Shown: positions 1-7,943, numbered from the stretch's first letter. The stretch: DNA of 16,622 bases from UBA7887 sp964408735 (GCA_964408735.1 CAYPAX010000101.1:1-16622); one strand, 5' to 3'. Notes: generated from the sequence alone by a model not told the origin. A program made the numbers and translations.

Positions 1-52
1 ACCTACGGAACCGTCGTTGCCTAACAAAATGTGCGAAAGATTCTGGACACTA
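1..52. mobile_element. Possible terminal segment of an insertion sequence (IS256-like end?)
   Basis: The kinase reading frame beside it breaks off inside a conserved motif at about 50-60, and the sequence to the left no longer encodes a kinase in any frame. Read from the break outward on the minus strand it begins GGTAGTGTCCAGAATC and continues with CTTTCGCACATTTTG. This resembles, from memory, the general layout of IS256-family inverted repeats (a GTC, then AAT, then a TT-rich stretch, then CA). On the plus strand a frame runs in from the window edge and ends at a TAA (22-24), about 28 bp before the presumed boundary, as a transposase end would. The other end and the transposase lie outside the window, so family and boundary are guesses. 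A frameshift or another rearrangement is the alternative. Confidence 0.3.
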
Positions 53-1282
53 CCTCCCCCTGAGGCGATTGTATTTCACCGCATTGGAAAGCAGGTTCAG
101 AAGGACTTGTTTGAGCCGGCCCGGGTCTGCAGAGACACGCATTTCCGAGGTGGTTCCCACTGTGCAGCTGAGCGTGATGCCGCGCTTGTCGGCCAGCGGC
201 TTGACGATGGTGATGCACTCTCGAACTGCCGGTGCCGGGTCCATGCTCTGAATGGACAGCTCGAAGTTGCCGGATTCGATTCTTGAAAGGTCCAAAATCT
301 CGTTGACAAGCTTCAATAGGTGCTGCCCACCCTCAAGGATATGTCGCACATATGCTTGCTGGTCCTCGGGCAGCGGTGTTTCCGAATAGTCTCTCAGCAA
401 CTGTCCGAAGCCGAGAATCGCATTGAGCGGCGTGCGCAATTCATGGCTCACTAACGAGAGAAAATCGGACTTGGATTGATGGGCCCGGGCAGCGTCTGCC
501 TCGGCCGTCTTGCGCTCGGTGATATCGAAGTAGGCCGATTGCATGGCGAGCTGCCCTTCCCACTCGACCAGGGTCGGCCGGTTCTCCAGCCAAATCTCGG
601 AACCATCCTTGCGCAAGGCCTTGAATTCCGAGAGCGTCATGACTTGTTCGCCGCGCAGCCGTGCCGCGCGGGAGGCGCGCAGCCGCTTGACGTATTCCGG
701 GTGCACATATTGATCGACGGATTCGATGCGAAGTAGTTCGTCAGGACTATCGTAGCCGAGGATGTCCGCCATCGCCTGATTGGCGAAAACCGGCTTGTCC
801 ATGCCGAAGACAACCAGGCCCTGGATCGAGCCTTCGACCATATTGCGGAACTTCTGCTCGCTCTGCCGCAACGCTTCCAGCGCCTGCTTGCGCTCGTCGA
901 TATCGACATAGGTGACCTGGATGGCAGGCATCTGGTCCCATTCGACCAAAGTCGGCCGCATCTCGAGCCAAACCGTGGAGCCGTCTTTGCGCACGGCCTG
1001 GACCTCGTACACGGTCGGGACTTCGCCGCCATGCAGGCGCGCATCGCGGTAGGCGGCAATGCGTTCGATCTCATCGGGGTGCAGGATAGTATCGGCGGAT
1101 GACATGCCTAGGATATGGTCAGGCCCCTCGTAGCCGAGAATGTCGGCGATCGCCTGATTCGCGAACACGGGCACATTGTCCAAGAGCACCACGAGCCCTT
1201 GAATCGAGCCTTCCACAAGATTACGGAATCGTTGCTCGCTGAGCCGAAGCTCAGCCTCATCAGACCTGTCCGCAGCGACCAC
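50..1282 (-). CDS. Tandem-PAS sensor histidine kinase, truncated at the N box
   Basis: This is a 410-residue soluble sensor kinase fragment with no signal peptide or membrane segment. Two PAS domains (about residues 15-133 and 141-258, each ending in an ERK motif) are followed by a HisKA dimerisation domain with the phospho-acceptor H280 in SHELRTPLNAILGF, then the start of the HATPase domain up to the N box (NLLSNAVKYN, N400). The protein then ends after LRGR, so the G1, F and G2 ATP-lid motifs are missing and autophosphorylation should be impossible. The start is GTG at 1282, preceded by GGGAGGT at a 5-nt spacing. The 122-bp gap to pepN is AT-richer than its surroundings and could hold its own promoter, though I see no clear -35/-10 pair. 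The two PAS domains are strikingly alike. The signal sensed and the partner regulator are unknown. The fold is certain; the truncation is read directly. Confidence 0.88.
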   Translation of the reverse strand: MVAADRSDEAELRLSEQRFRNLVEGSIQGLVVLLDNVPVFANQAIADILGYEGPDHILGMSSADTILHPDEIERIAAYRDARLHGGEVPTVYEVQAVRKDGSTVWLEMRPTLVEWDQMPAIQVTYVDIDERKQALEALRQSEQKFRNMVEGSIQGLVVFGMDKPVFANQAMADILGYDSPDELLRIESVDQYVHPEYVKRLRASRAARLRGEQVMTLSEFKALRKDGSEIWLENRPTLVEWEGQLAMQSAYFDITERKTAEADAARAHQSKSDFLSLVSHELRTPLNAILGFGQLLRDYSETPLPEDQQAYVRHILEGGQHLLKLVNEILDLSRIESGNFELSIQSMDPAPAVRECITIVKPLADKRGITLSCTVGTTSEMRVSADPGRLKQVLLNLLSNAVKYNRLRGR

Positions 1283-1404
1283 CTTATACCTCCCGACGCC
1301 GAACGTAATCTAGTGTACATCCGCAAAACGGGTTGTAACTTAATCCTAATCAACTGTTGCTTAGATATGCGGAATGCGGGCGTCTTGGCCAGGGATATTT
1401 TCGT

Positions 1405-4044
1405 CTATCCAAGTGACTTGCTGGCAATCTCGTAGACATCGCGCGACAGCTTGGGCGTTGCCAGTACGCGCTCCAGCGCCTTGCACATCAGATTCTGATG
1501 ATGGGGCGCGAAACGGCGCCAGCGGCCCAGCGGTTGTAGCAGACGGGCGGCAACTTGCGGGTTCATGCCGTCGAGCTCGATAACGCGATCGGCGAGAAAG
1601 CGGTAGCCGGCGCCGTCGGGGGCGTGGAAGCGCAAGGGGTTGCCGACGGCGAAGCGGCCAATCAGGGCGCGCACCTTATTGGGATTGGTCAGCGTGAAGG
1701 CCGGGTGGGCCATCAGCTCCTCGACCCGCCTCAGCGTCTCCGGCAGGGCCGAGGCGGCTTGCAGGCCGAGCCATTTGTCCATGGCAAGGTCGTTACCGGC
1801 AAAGCGTTGTTCGAAATCGGCGAAGGCGGCGTCGCGCACCGGCCCGCGCCAGTCGGCCAGGATGGACAGCGGTGCAAAGCGGTCGGTCATGTTGTCGGCG
1901 GTCTCATATTGGACACCGACGAGATCCCGGTGCGCCGGTTCGGGTGAGACCGCGAGGTACCAGAGCGCCCGGTTGCGCAGCGCCCGCCTAGCCGCCGAGG
2001 CCGCATCGGGGCTGTAGCGGGCGTTGGCATGATCGGCCTGGTGTAGGGCAGCGAGCCTCGGCGCCAGGCGCCCGGCAATTTCGTGGCGCAGCCTTTCGCG
2101 CGCTTCGTAGACCGCCTCGACGTCGATCTGCTCCAACTGGTTGGCGATAGTATCCTCGCTAGGCAGGGCCAGGGCTTCGGCCAGCAGCGCGGGGTCGAGG
2201 GCCGTGTCGTCGATCATGCGCGAGAGCGCGTCGAAGAAGGCGGCATGGGGCTCCGGCTCGCGCTGTCCACCCACTGCCGCGACCATATCCAGCAAGACTT
2301 TGCTGACGAATTGCTGGCTTGCTTCCCAGCGGTTGAATGAGTCGCTGTCCCGGGCCATCAGCAGGCCGCTGTCCTCGGGACCGTAATAGAGCTTGACGCG
2401 AACCGGGGCCGAGAAGCCGCGATTGAGCGAGGCCACGGGCGGCTCGTCGATGCCGACAAAATGGAAGATCTGGTGTTCCTCGATGATTTCCAGGACCCGC
2501 GAGCCTTCCGCTGCGGATTCCGGCTCGCCCTTGAGACGCAGCGGCAACGCCTTGCCGTCGCGATCGAGCAGCCCCATGACCAGCGGGATGTGCAGCGCCG
2601 GGCCCGCCTCGTCGTCGGCGCCGCTAGTCACGCTTTGGCGGACCGTCAGCTCGTAGCTCTTGTCGTGGTGGTGGTGTCGCCCCGATACGGTCAGCTCAGG
2701 CGTGCCCGGGACGTCGTACCACAGCGCGAACTGGCTGAGGTCGCGCCCGCTGGCGTCCGCCATGGCGGCGAGAAGATCGTCGCAGGTCGCCGCCTCGCCG
2801 TCATGGCGCTCGACGTAAAGGTCTATGCCTTTGCGGTAGGCCTCGGCGCCCAGCAGCGTGTGCAACATGCGCACCACCTCGGCGCCTTTTTCATAAACGG
2901 TGGCGGTATAGAAGTTGTTGATCTCGATATAGGAGGGCGGGCGCACCGGGTGTGACAGCGGGCCCGCGTCCTCGGTGAACTGCCGCGCCCGCAAGGCGCG
3001 GACATCCTCGATGCGCTTGACCGGGGCCGAGCGCATATCGGCGGAGAACTGCTGGTCGCGAAAGACCGTCAGCCCTTCCTTGAGGCTGAGCTGGAACCAG
3101 TCGCGGCAGGTGATGCGGTTGCCGGTCCAATTGTGAAAATATTCATGGGCGACTATCGATTCGATCAGCGCGTAATCGGTGTCGGTCGATATGTCGGGAT
3201 CGGCAAGGACATATTTGGCGTTGAAGACATTGAGGCTCTTGTTCTCCATCGCGCCCATGTTGAAATGCGAGATGGCGACGATATTGAAGAGGTCGAGATC
3301 GTATTCCAGGCCGTAGGCCTCTTCGTCCCAGCGCATGGCGCGCTTCAGGGCATCCATGGCATAGACGCAGCGGCCCTCGTTGCCGGGCTCGACATAGATG
3401 CGCAAGGTCACATCGCGGCCCGAGGCGGTGATGAAGCGGTCCTCGACCGCCGACAATTCGCCCGCGACGAGGGCGAAGAGATAGCTTGGCTTGGGATGGG
3501 GGTCGTGCCAGGTGGCCTCGTGGCGGCCGTCGTCGAGCTCGCGCGTGGCGGTCAGGTTGCCGTTCGAAAGCAGCACCGGCAGCGTCTTCTTCGGCCCGCG
3601 GATGACCGTGGTGTAGACGGCCATGACGTCGGGACGGTCGAGGAAATAGGTGATGCGGCGAAAGCCCTCGGCCTCGCATTGGGTGCAGAAAGTGCCGTGC
3701 GAGACGTATAAGCCTTCAAGGCGCGTATTGTCCTTTGGCCGGCAGCCGGTCTCGATCTCAACCGTTGCCGGGGCGGTGAGCGCGGGCAGGGTGAGGCTGC
3801 GCCCGTCGGCCCGATAGGCGTCGGCGGGCAGGGGCTTGCCGTCGATGGCGACGCGGTGCAGGGTCAGGTCTTCGCCGTCGAGCACCAGCGGTGTGCCGGG
3901 CGCGCCCTGGGGCAATACGGCGAGCGTGGCCTTGACGCGTGTCTCGTCCTCGTCGAGGTCGAATTCCAGCCTTGCCTCGGTGATGCGATAGGCTGGCGGG
4001 CGATAGTCCTTGAGGCGGACCGGCAGTGGCTGGTCGATATCCAT
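1405..4044 (-). CDS. pepN: Aminopeptidase N (M1 family zinc metallopeptidase)
   Basis: This 879-residue protein has the usual length of the bacterial PepN subgroup. It removes N-terminal amino acids from peptides in the cytoplasm, completing intracellular peptide turnover. The GAMEN substrate-binding motif is at residues 264-268. The zinc site HEYFH is at 300-304, followed by NWTGNR, with the third ligand E323 in LKEGLT, giving HEXXH-x18-E. A conserved tyrosine lies in the NFYTATVYEKG stretch. There is no signal peptide. The ATG at 4044 is effectively forced because an in-frame stop lies two codons upstream, and the N-terminus (PVRLKDYRPPAY) is typical of the family. The gene follows the DUF2927-like gene by 41 nt on the same strand. 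No good Shine-Dalgarno is visible: the start codon sits in the arm of a 9-bp inverted repeat, with AGG in the loop. Identification is secure. Confidence 0.97.
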   Translation of the reverse strand: MDIDQPLPVRLKDYRPPAYRITEARLEFDLDEDETRVKATLAVLPQGAPGTPLVLDGEDLTLHRVAIDGKPLPADAYRADGRSLTLPALTAPATVEIETGCRPKDNTRLEGLYVSHGTFCTQCEAEGFRRITYFLDRPDVMAVYTTVIRGPKKTLPVLLSNGNLTATRELDDGRHEATWHDPHPKPSYLFALVAGELSAVEDRFITASGRDVTLRIYVEPGNEGRCVYAMDALKRAMRWDEEAYGLEYDLDLFNIVAISHFNMGAMENKSLNVFNAKYVLADPDISTDTDYALIESIVAHEYFHNWTGNRITCRDWFQLSLKEGLTVFRDQQFSADMRSAPVKRIEDVRALRARQFTEDAGPLSHPVRPPSYIEINNFYTATVYEKGAEVVRMLHTLLGAEAYRKGIDLYVERHDGEAATCDDLLAAMADASGRDLSQFALWYDVPGTPELTVSGRHHHHDKSYELTVRQSVTSGADDEAGPALHIPLVMGLLDRDGKALPLRLKGEPESAAEGSRVLEIIEEHQIFHFVGIDEPPVASLNRGFSAPVRVKLYYGPEDSGLLMARDSDSFNRWEASQQFVSKVLLDMVAAVGGQREPEPHAAFFDALSRMIDDTALDPALLAEALALPSEDTIANQLEQIDVEAVYEARERLRHEIAGRLAPRLAALHQADHANARYSPDAASAARRALRNRALWYLAVSPEPAHRDLVGVQYETADNMTDRFAPLSILADWRGPVRDAAFADFEQRFAGNDLAMDKWLGLQAASALPETLRRVEELMAHPAFTLTNPNKVRALIGRFAVGNPLRFHAPDGAGYRFLADRVIELDGMNPQVAARLLQPLGRWRRFAPHHQNLMCKALERVLATPKLSRDVYEIASKSLG

Positions 4045-4058
4045 GGCCTATGGATATC
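4036..4058 (-). promoter_or_regulatory. 9-bp perfect inverted repeat across the pepN start codon
   Basis: The arms GATATCCAT (4036-4044) and ATGGATATC (4050-4058) are perfectly complementary around a 5-nt spacer. In the pepN transcript the downstream arm begins with the AUG start codon, and the loop AGGCC carries the only ribosome-binding-like bases. It could act as an RNA hairpin limiting pepN initiation or, as DNA, as a protein-binding operator. The repeat is seen directly; its role is inferred. Confidence 0.45.
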
Positions 4059-4085
4059 CGCCATTCGCTGGCGTGCAAGCGCAAA

Positions 4086-4763
4086 TTAATCTTTTGGGCC
4101 GAGATAGTCGGGCAGGATGGCGCGGGCGGTGGTCAGGGCTTGGTTGCGTGTCATGCCGGGGGTGAGGCGGGGGTCGTAGAGCAGGCGGATGGCGCGCCTG
4201 TCCCAGACCGAGAAGCCGTGCGCACGTTCGGGCGCGCTGCGCCGGGCGAGCGCCGTGGGGGCGTGGATACCCGTCTCGGCGCCGGGCCAATGGCCGTCGA
4301 AGCCGAGGGCATGCATGAATTCGTGGTGCAGGCAGTCGGCATGCTCGGCGCCGATGTGTACTCGAGCCGTGTGCAGCTTGCCCCGATTGCCCCGGGTCTG
4401 GGCGAAGCAAACCGCGTTCTGGCGTGGGTAAAGCCGACGCATCTCGTGCCCGGACACGAAGTAGAGCGTGACGACCTTGTCGCGCTTTGCGCCTGAGGGC
4501 AGGCGCTGGAAGGGCAGGCCAGCCAGCGCGCTGGCCTCTTCGAGCATGGCCTCGATGGCGTCTTTGTGTGTGACGGCGGCGATACCGCGCGTCCTCACGT
4601 GTACCGGCTGGGTCCACTTGCGCACGCGCCCGTTCCGCCGTCCGCGCCAACTCAGTGCCAGGGTGTCGAAGAATGTGAGGAAATCGTCGGCCGGAATGGC
4701 GGCCTCGGCCGGGCGTGCCGCCGCCAGCGCACAGGCCCCGGCTATGAAGGCTCTGCGATCCAT
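4086..4763 (-). CDS. Tat-exported DUF2927-like protein, putative zinc metalloprotease
   Basis: This 225-residue protein begins MDRRAFIAGACALAAA, a twin-arginine-type signal with probable cleavage after AEA (about residue 22), so the mature part should be periplasmic. The C-terminal half resembles DUF2927 proteins: a CLHHEFMHALGF segment, then WDRRAIRLLYDPRLTPGMT near residues 187-205. Residues 147-151 are a full HExxH motif (HEFMH), with G154 and H158 making a metzincin-like arrangement in which the third histidine lies one residue later than in classical HExxHxxGxxH. I infer zinc binding and possible peptidase activity; no substrate can be named. The start at 4763 was chosen because it places the RR motif at the N-terminus. 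A longer frame upstream runs antisense-like through the korB end and has no homology. The Shine-Dalgarno is weak (AAGGCGG about 14 nt away). It lies 58 nt after korB and 41 nt before pepN, so possibly cotranscribed. Confidence 0.75.
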   Translation of the reverse strand: MDRRAFIAGACALAAARPAEAAIPADDFLTFFDTLALSWRGRRNGRVRKWTQPVHVRTRGIAAVTHKDAIEAMLEEASALAGLPFQRLPSGAKRDKVVTLYFVSGHEMRRLYPRQNAVCFAQTRGNRGKLHTARVHIGAEHADCLHHEFMHALGFDGHWPGAETGIHAPTALARRSAPERAHGFSVWDRRAIRLLYDPRLTPGMTRNQALTTARAILPDYLGPKD

Positions 4764-4821
4764 GCGCGCAGCATATGCCGCCTTGGCGCTGAAGGGTCTC
4801 AGATTCGCGTGATCGGCGGTC

Positions 4822-5841
4822 TTAGATCGTCCAGGTGTGGCCGCGGCGCAGCACCGCGTTCCAGTCGACCGGGCCGTCCTCGCGGGCGGCGTCGAGCTGG
4901 GCATGGACCTCGCGGTCATAGGTCGGGCGCGGGTCGCAATAGAGCACGCCGAGTGCCACGGGGAAGCCAGGTCCATCCATGGTGGCGAGCAGCATGGCGA
5001 GCGAGCGGTTGGTCTGATCGTGCACCAGCACCTCGTCTTCGCGGGCAGCGCCCTCGCCGACCTCGATGACCTCCAGCGTCATGGTGCCCGGTGCGAAGCG
5101 CAGGCCCTTGTCGCGCTTGGCGCCGAAGATCAGCGGCTTGCCGTGTTCGACGAGCAACTGCCGCTCTGCCGCCACGTCGCGGGCCGTGAAATCGGCAAAG
5201 ACATCGTCGTTGTAGACGATGCAGTTCTGATAGATCTCGACGAAGGAGGCGCCGCGATGCGCATGCGCCGCGCTCAGCACGCTGCCGAGATGCTTGATCG
5301 CGGTATCGACGGCGCGGGCGACGAAGCGGGCGCCCGAGCCGAGCGCCATGGAGCAGGCCGAGAGCGGCAGCTCGAGCGAGCCCATGGGCGTCGACGGCGA
5401 GCGTGTGCCAACACGCGAGGTCGGCGAATACTGGCCCTTGGTCAGGCCGTAGATCTCGTTGTTGAAGAGCAGGATCTGCAGGTCGACATTGCGCCTGAGC
5501 GCATGCAGCATATGGTTGCCGCCGATCGACAGGCCGTCGCCGTCGCCGGTCACCACCCAGACGTCGAGCTCCGGGTTGGCCAGCTTGATCCCCGAGGCGA
5601 AGGCCGGGGCGCGGCCGTGGATGGTGTGGAACCCGTAGGTCGACATGTAATAGGGCAGGCGCGAGGAGCAGCCGATGCCGGAAACGAACACCGTCTTCTC
5701 GCGCACTGCGCCGAGGTCGGCGAGGGTCTTCTGGATGCCTTTGAGGATGGCGTAGTCGCCGCAGCCGGGGCACCAGCGGGTTTCCTGGTCGGAGGAGAAG
5801 TCCGCCGCCTTGAGCTTGGCGGCAGGCGCATCAACGCTCAT
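4822..5841 (-). CDS. korB: 2-oxoacid:ferredoxin oxidoreductase, beta subunit (likely 2-oxoglutarate-specific KorB)
   Basis: This 339-residue subunit carries the thiamine diphosphate and part of the iron-sulfur site. With KorA it oxidatively decarboxylates a 2-oxoacid to acyl-CoA, passing electrons to ferredoxin, or runs in reverse as a CO2-fixing step. The motifs seen are WCPGCGDY (C24, C27), GIGCSS (C58) and YQNC (C207), which are the cysteines expected to hold a 4Fe-4S cluster, and the ThDP/Mg motif GDGD (99-102) to NN (127-128). The start ATG at 5841 lies inside the last codons of korA (11-bp overlap) and is preceded by GGAGG at 6 nt, so it is translationally coupled. An earlier in-frame ATG at 5886 lies deeper in korA and lacks support. 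No ferredoxin-like delta subunit gene is adjacent. Specificity for 2-oxoglutarate is the usual annotation of this two-subunit form, not proven here. Confidence 0.93.
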   Translation of the reverse strand: MSVDAPAAKLKAADFSSDQETRWCPGCGDYAILKGIQKTLADLGAVREKTVFVSGIGCSSRLPYYMSTYGFHTIHGRAPAFASGIKLANPELDVWVVTGDGDGLSIGGNHMLHALRRNVDLQILLFNNEIYGLTKGQYSPTSRVGTRSPSTPMGSLELPLSACSMALGSGARFVARAVDTAIKHLGSVLSAAHAHRGASFVEIYQNCIVYNDDVFADFTARDVAAERQLLVEHGKPLIFGAKRDKGLRFAPGTMTLEVIEVGEGAAREDEVLVHDQTNRSLAMLLATMDGPGFPVALGVLYCDPRPTYDREVHAQLDAAREDGPVDWNAVLRRGHTWTI

Positions 5842-7720
5842 TGTCGTCCTCCAGCGCGGCATCGATGGCAGCCGCGATCTCGGCAACCTTGAAGGGTTGG
5901 CCGTTCACCTTATTGAGCCCCTTGACCGGCAGCAGAAACTCGCTGCGCAGCAGGCGGCTGAGCTGGCCGGTGTTCATCTCAGGCACCAGCACGCGGCGAT
6001 AGCGCAACAGCAGTTCGCCGAGGTTGGCGGGGAAGGGGTTGAGGTGGGTCACATGAATATGGGCCACCGATTTTCCCGCTTCGCTGGCCCCGCGCACTGC
6101 CTGATCGATGGCGCCAAAGGTCGAGCCCCAGCCGACCACCACCAGCTCGCCGCCATCTTCGGGACCGCAAGCCACGGCCTGCGGCTCGATGCCGTTGGCG
6201 ATGCCAGCCACCTTTGCGGCACGGACATCGGTCATGCGCTGGTGGTTCTCGGGATCGTAGGAGATGTTGCCCGTGCCATAATCCTTTTCGATGCCGCCGA
6301 CGCGATGCTCGAGCCCCGGCGTGCCCGGAATGGCCCATGGCCGCGCCAGCGTCTCGCCATCGCGCATATAGGCCTCGAAGCCTTCCACCTCGGTGCGGAA
6401 AGTCACGGGGAACCGCTCCAAGCTGTCGACGTCGGGAATGCGCCAGGGCTCCGCCGCGTTGCTCAGATAGCCGTCAGTGAGCAGGATGACGGGGGTCATG
6501 TAGCGCGTTGCGATACGCACCGCCTCGATCGCCATGTCGAAACAGTTGGCCGGCGAATAGGCGGCCAGGACCGGCAGCGGCGTGTCGCCGTTGCGGCCAT
6601 AGACGGCCTGCAGCAGATCCGATTGCTCGGTCTTGGTGGGCATGCCGGTCGAGGGGCCGGCACGCTGAGAGTTCACCAGCACCAGCGGCAACTCGACCAT
6701 CACCGCGAGGCCCAGCGCCTCGGTCTTCAGCGCCACACCCGGGCCGGAGCTCGTGGTCACGCCGAGTTTGCCGGCGTAGGACGCGCCGATCGCCGAGCAG
6801 ACGGCGGCAATCTCGTCCTCTGCCTGGAATGTGGTGACGCCTTGGGCTTTGAGCCCGGCCAGGATGTGCAACAGCGTCGAGGCCGGGGTGATGGGGTAGG
6901 AGCCCAGCATCATATTCAAGCCCGCCAGCTCGCTGCCGATCGCCAGGCCCCAGGCCAAGGCCTCGCTGCCGCTCACGGCGCGATAGAGACCGGGCTCGAT
7001 AACGGCGCGGGGAATGACGTGGCGAGTGAAGCCATGGGGCAGCTCCGCAGTCTCGCCCCAGGCATGGCCGGCATTGAGCGCCGCAATATTCGCCTCCGCG
7101 ATCTGCTCGCGGCCGACAAACTTGGTGCGCAGCCCTTCGATGGTCGGTCCGCGCTTGCGCTCGAACAGCCACATCACCAGGCCCAATGCCCACATGTTCT
7201 TGCAGCGCAGGCCTTCCTTCTGGCCGAGGCCGCTTTCCGCCACCGCATTGAGCGTGGCCTGGGACATGTCGACTTCCATCACATGATAGGCCTCGAGCGA
7301 GCCATCCTCGATGGGGCTCGTATCGTAGCCCGCCTTGCGCAGGTTGCGGTCGGTGAAGGAGCCGGTGTCGATCACCAGCATGCCGCCCTTGGGCAGGTCG
7401 GCGAGGTTGGTCTTCAGCGCCGCCGGGTTCATCGCCACCAAGACGTCGGGCGTGTCGCCGGCGGTGAGAACCGTCTGGGCGGAGAAATTGATCTGATAGG
7501 CGGAGACGCCAAAGGTGGTGCCCGCCGGCGCCCGGATTTCGGCCGGGAAATCGGGGAAGGTCGCAAGGTCGTTGCCTTGCACGGCGCTGGCCAGCATGAA
7601 CTGGCTGCCGGTGAGCTGCATACCGTCACCGGAATCGCCGGCGAACCGGATCACTGCCGATTCCCAAGTCTCCTCTGCCACCACCGGCGTAACGTCGGTG
7701 TCCTCGGCGATCGCTGCCAT
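5831..7720 (-). CDS. korA: 2-oxoacid:ferredoxin oxidoreductase, fused gamma-alpha subunit (KorA)
   Basis: This 629-residue chain joins the gamma domain (about residues 22-200, starting RFAGDSGDGMQLTG, with FPDFPAEIRAPAG) to the alpha domain (about 245-480, with SYPITPAS at 274-281 and QRAGPSTGMPTKTEQSDL at 352-369). A C-terminal transketolase-like domain follows (VVVGWGSTFGAI and HVTHLNPFP). It pairs with KorB to form the 2-oxoacid:ferredoxin oxidoreductase that can replace or complement 2-oxoglutarate dehydrogenase in the TCA cycle. I chose the ATG at 7720: the protein beyond it aligns with family N-termini, while the preceding in-frame residues (from 7795) are low-complexity. The Shine-Dalgarno is modest (CGGAACAG). 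It is the first gene of the leftward block and faces a divergent hydratase gene across 223 bp. Confidence 0.93.
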   Translation of the reverse strand: MAAIAEDTDVTPVVAEETWESAVIRFAGDSGDGMQLTGSQFMLASAVQGNDLATFPDFPAEIRAPAGTTFGVSAYQINFSAQTVLTAGDTPDVLVAMNPAALKTNLADLPKGGMLVIDTGSFTDRNLRKAGYDTSPIEDGSLEAYHVMEVDMSQATLNAVAESGLGQKEGLRCKNMWALGLVMWLFERKRGPTIEGLRTKFVGREQIAEANIAALNAGHAWGETAELPHGFTRHVIPRAVIEPGLYRAVSGSEALAWGLAIGSELAGLNMMLGSYPITPASTLLHILAGLKAQGVTTFQAEDEIAAVCSAIGASYAGKLGVTTSSGPGVALKTEALGLAVMVELPLVLVNSQRAGPSTGMPTKTEQSDLLQAVYGRNGDTPLPVLAAYSPANCFDMAIEAVRIATRYMTPVILLTDGYLSNAAEPWRIPDVDSLERFPVTFRTEVEGFEAYMRDGETLARPWAIPGTPGLEHRVGGIEKDYGTGNISYDPENHQRMTDVRAAKVAGIANGIEPQAVACGPEDGGELVVVGWGSTFGAIDQAVRGASEAGKSVAHIHVTHLNPFPANLGELLLRYRRVLVPEMNTGQLSRLLRSEFLLPVKGLNKVNGQPFKVAEIAAAIDAALEDDNER

Positions 7721-7799
7721 GTCTGTTCCGTTTTCGTGCCCGCCTCCGGCGGGGCAGGGGGATAGGCTGTCAGAGGGGTGCACGCCCGCCATCAAGCCC

Positions 7800-7810
7800 G
7801 TATGCCATAC
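7800..7810. promoter_or_regulatory. Perfect 5-1-5 palindrome in the korA/hydratase divergent region
   Basis: GTATG and CATAC flank a single C, giving a perfect 11-bp dyad. It lies 80 bp upstream of the korA start and 134 bp upstream of the hydratase start, in the only non-coding gap between them. Size and position suit a dimeric repressor such as a GntR/FadR-type or similar regulator, but no regulator gene is adjacent and I see no clear promoter elements to place it against. Confidence 0.3.
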
Positions 7811-7943
7811 CTAGATTCGGCTGCGGCAGAATGCAAGCGGATAGCCGCGGAATCGCAGGAATTTGCACGCTTTGTGCGGACCGATTGCGCCATGGCCCCG
7901 CATGCTGTTCACTGCGCGCGCAATTCGACACCAGGGGAAGCTC

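Noticed and set aside
50..62. Simple frameshift in the C run as the reason for the kinase stop
   Set aside because: Removing one base restores a GG-S-V look, but the next residues do not follow the HATPase pattern, so IS insertion or rearrangement fits better; not fully excluded.
4764..4976. Upstream extension of the DUF2927-like gene into korB
   Set aside because: It would bury the twin-arginine signal inside the protein and overlap korB by 155 bp; the start at 4763 is much better.
4837..5892. Plus-strand open frame opposite korB
   Set aside because: Antisense shadow of a conserved gene in high-GC DNA, with low-complexity composition.
5810..7765. Long plus-strand open frame (651 codons) opposite korA
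   Set aside because: It is antisense to a clearly recognised enzyme, rich in His, Arg, Gly and Ala with no domain pattern, and is explained by high GC at third codon positions.
7863..7943. Earlier in-frame start for the hydratase
   Set aside because: It has no ribosome site and adds residues unlike the family, whereas the ATG at 7944 has AGGGGAA at good spacing.
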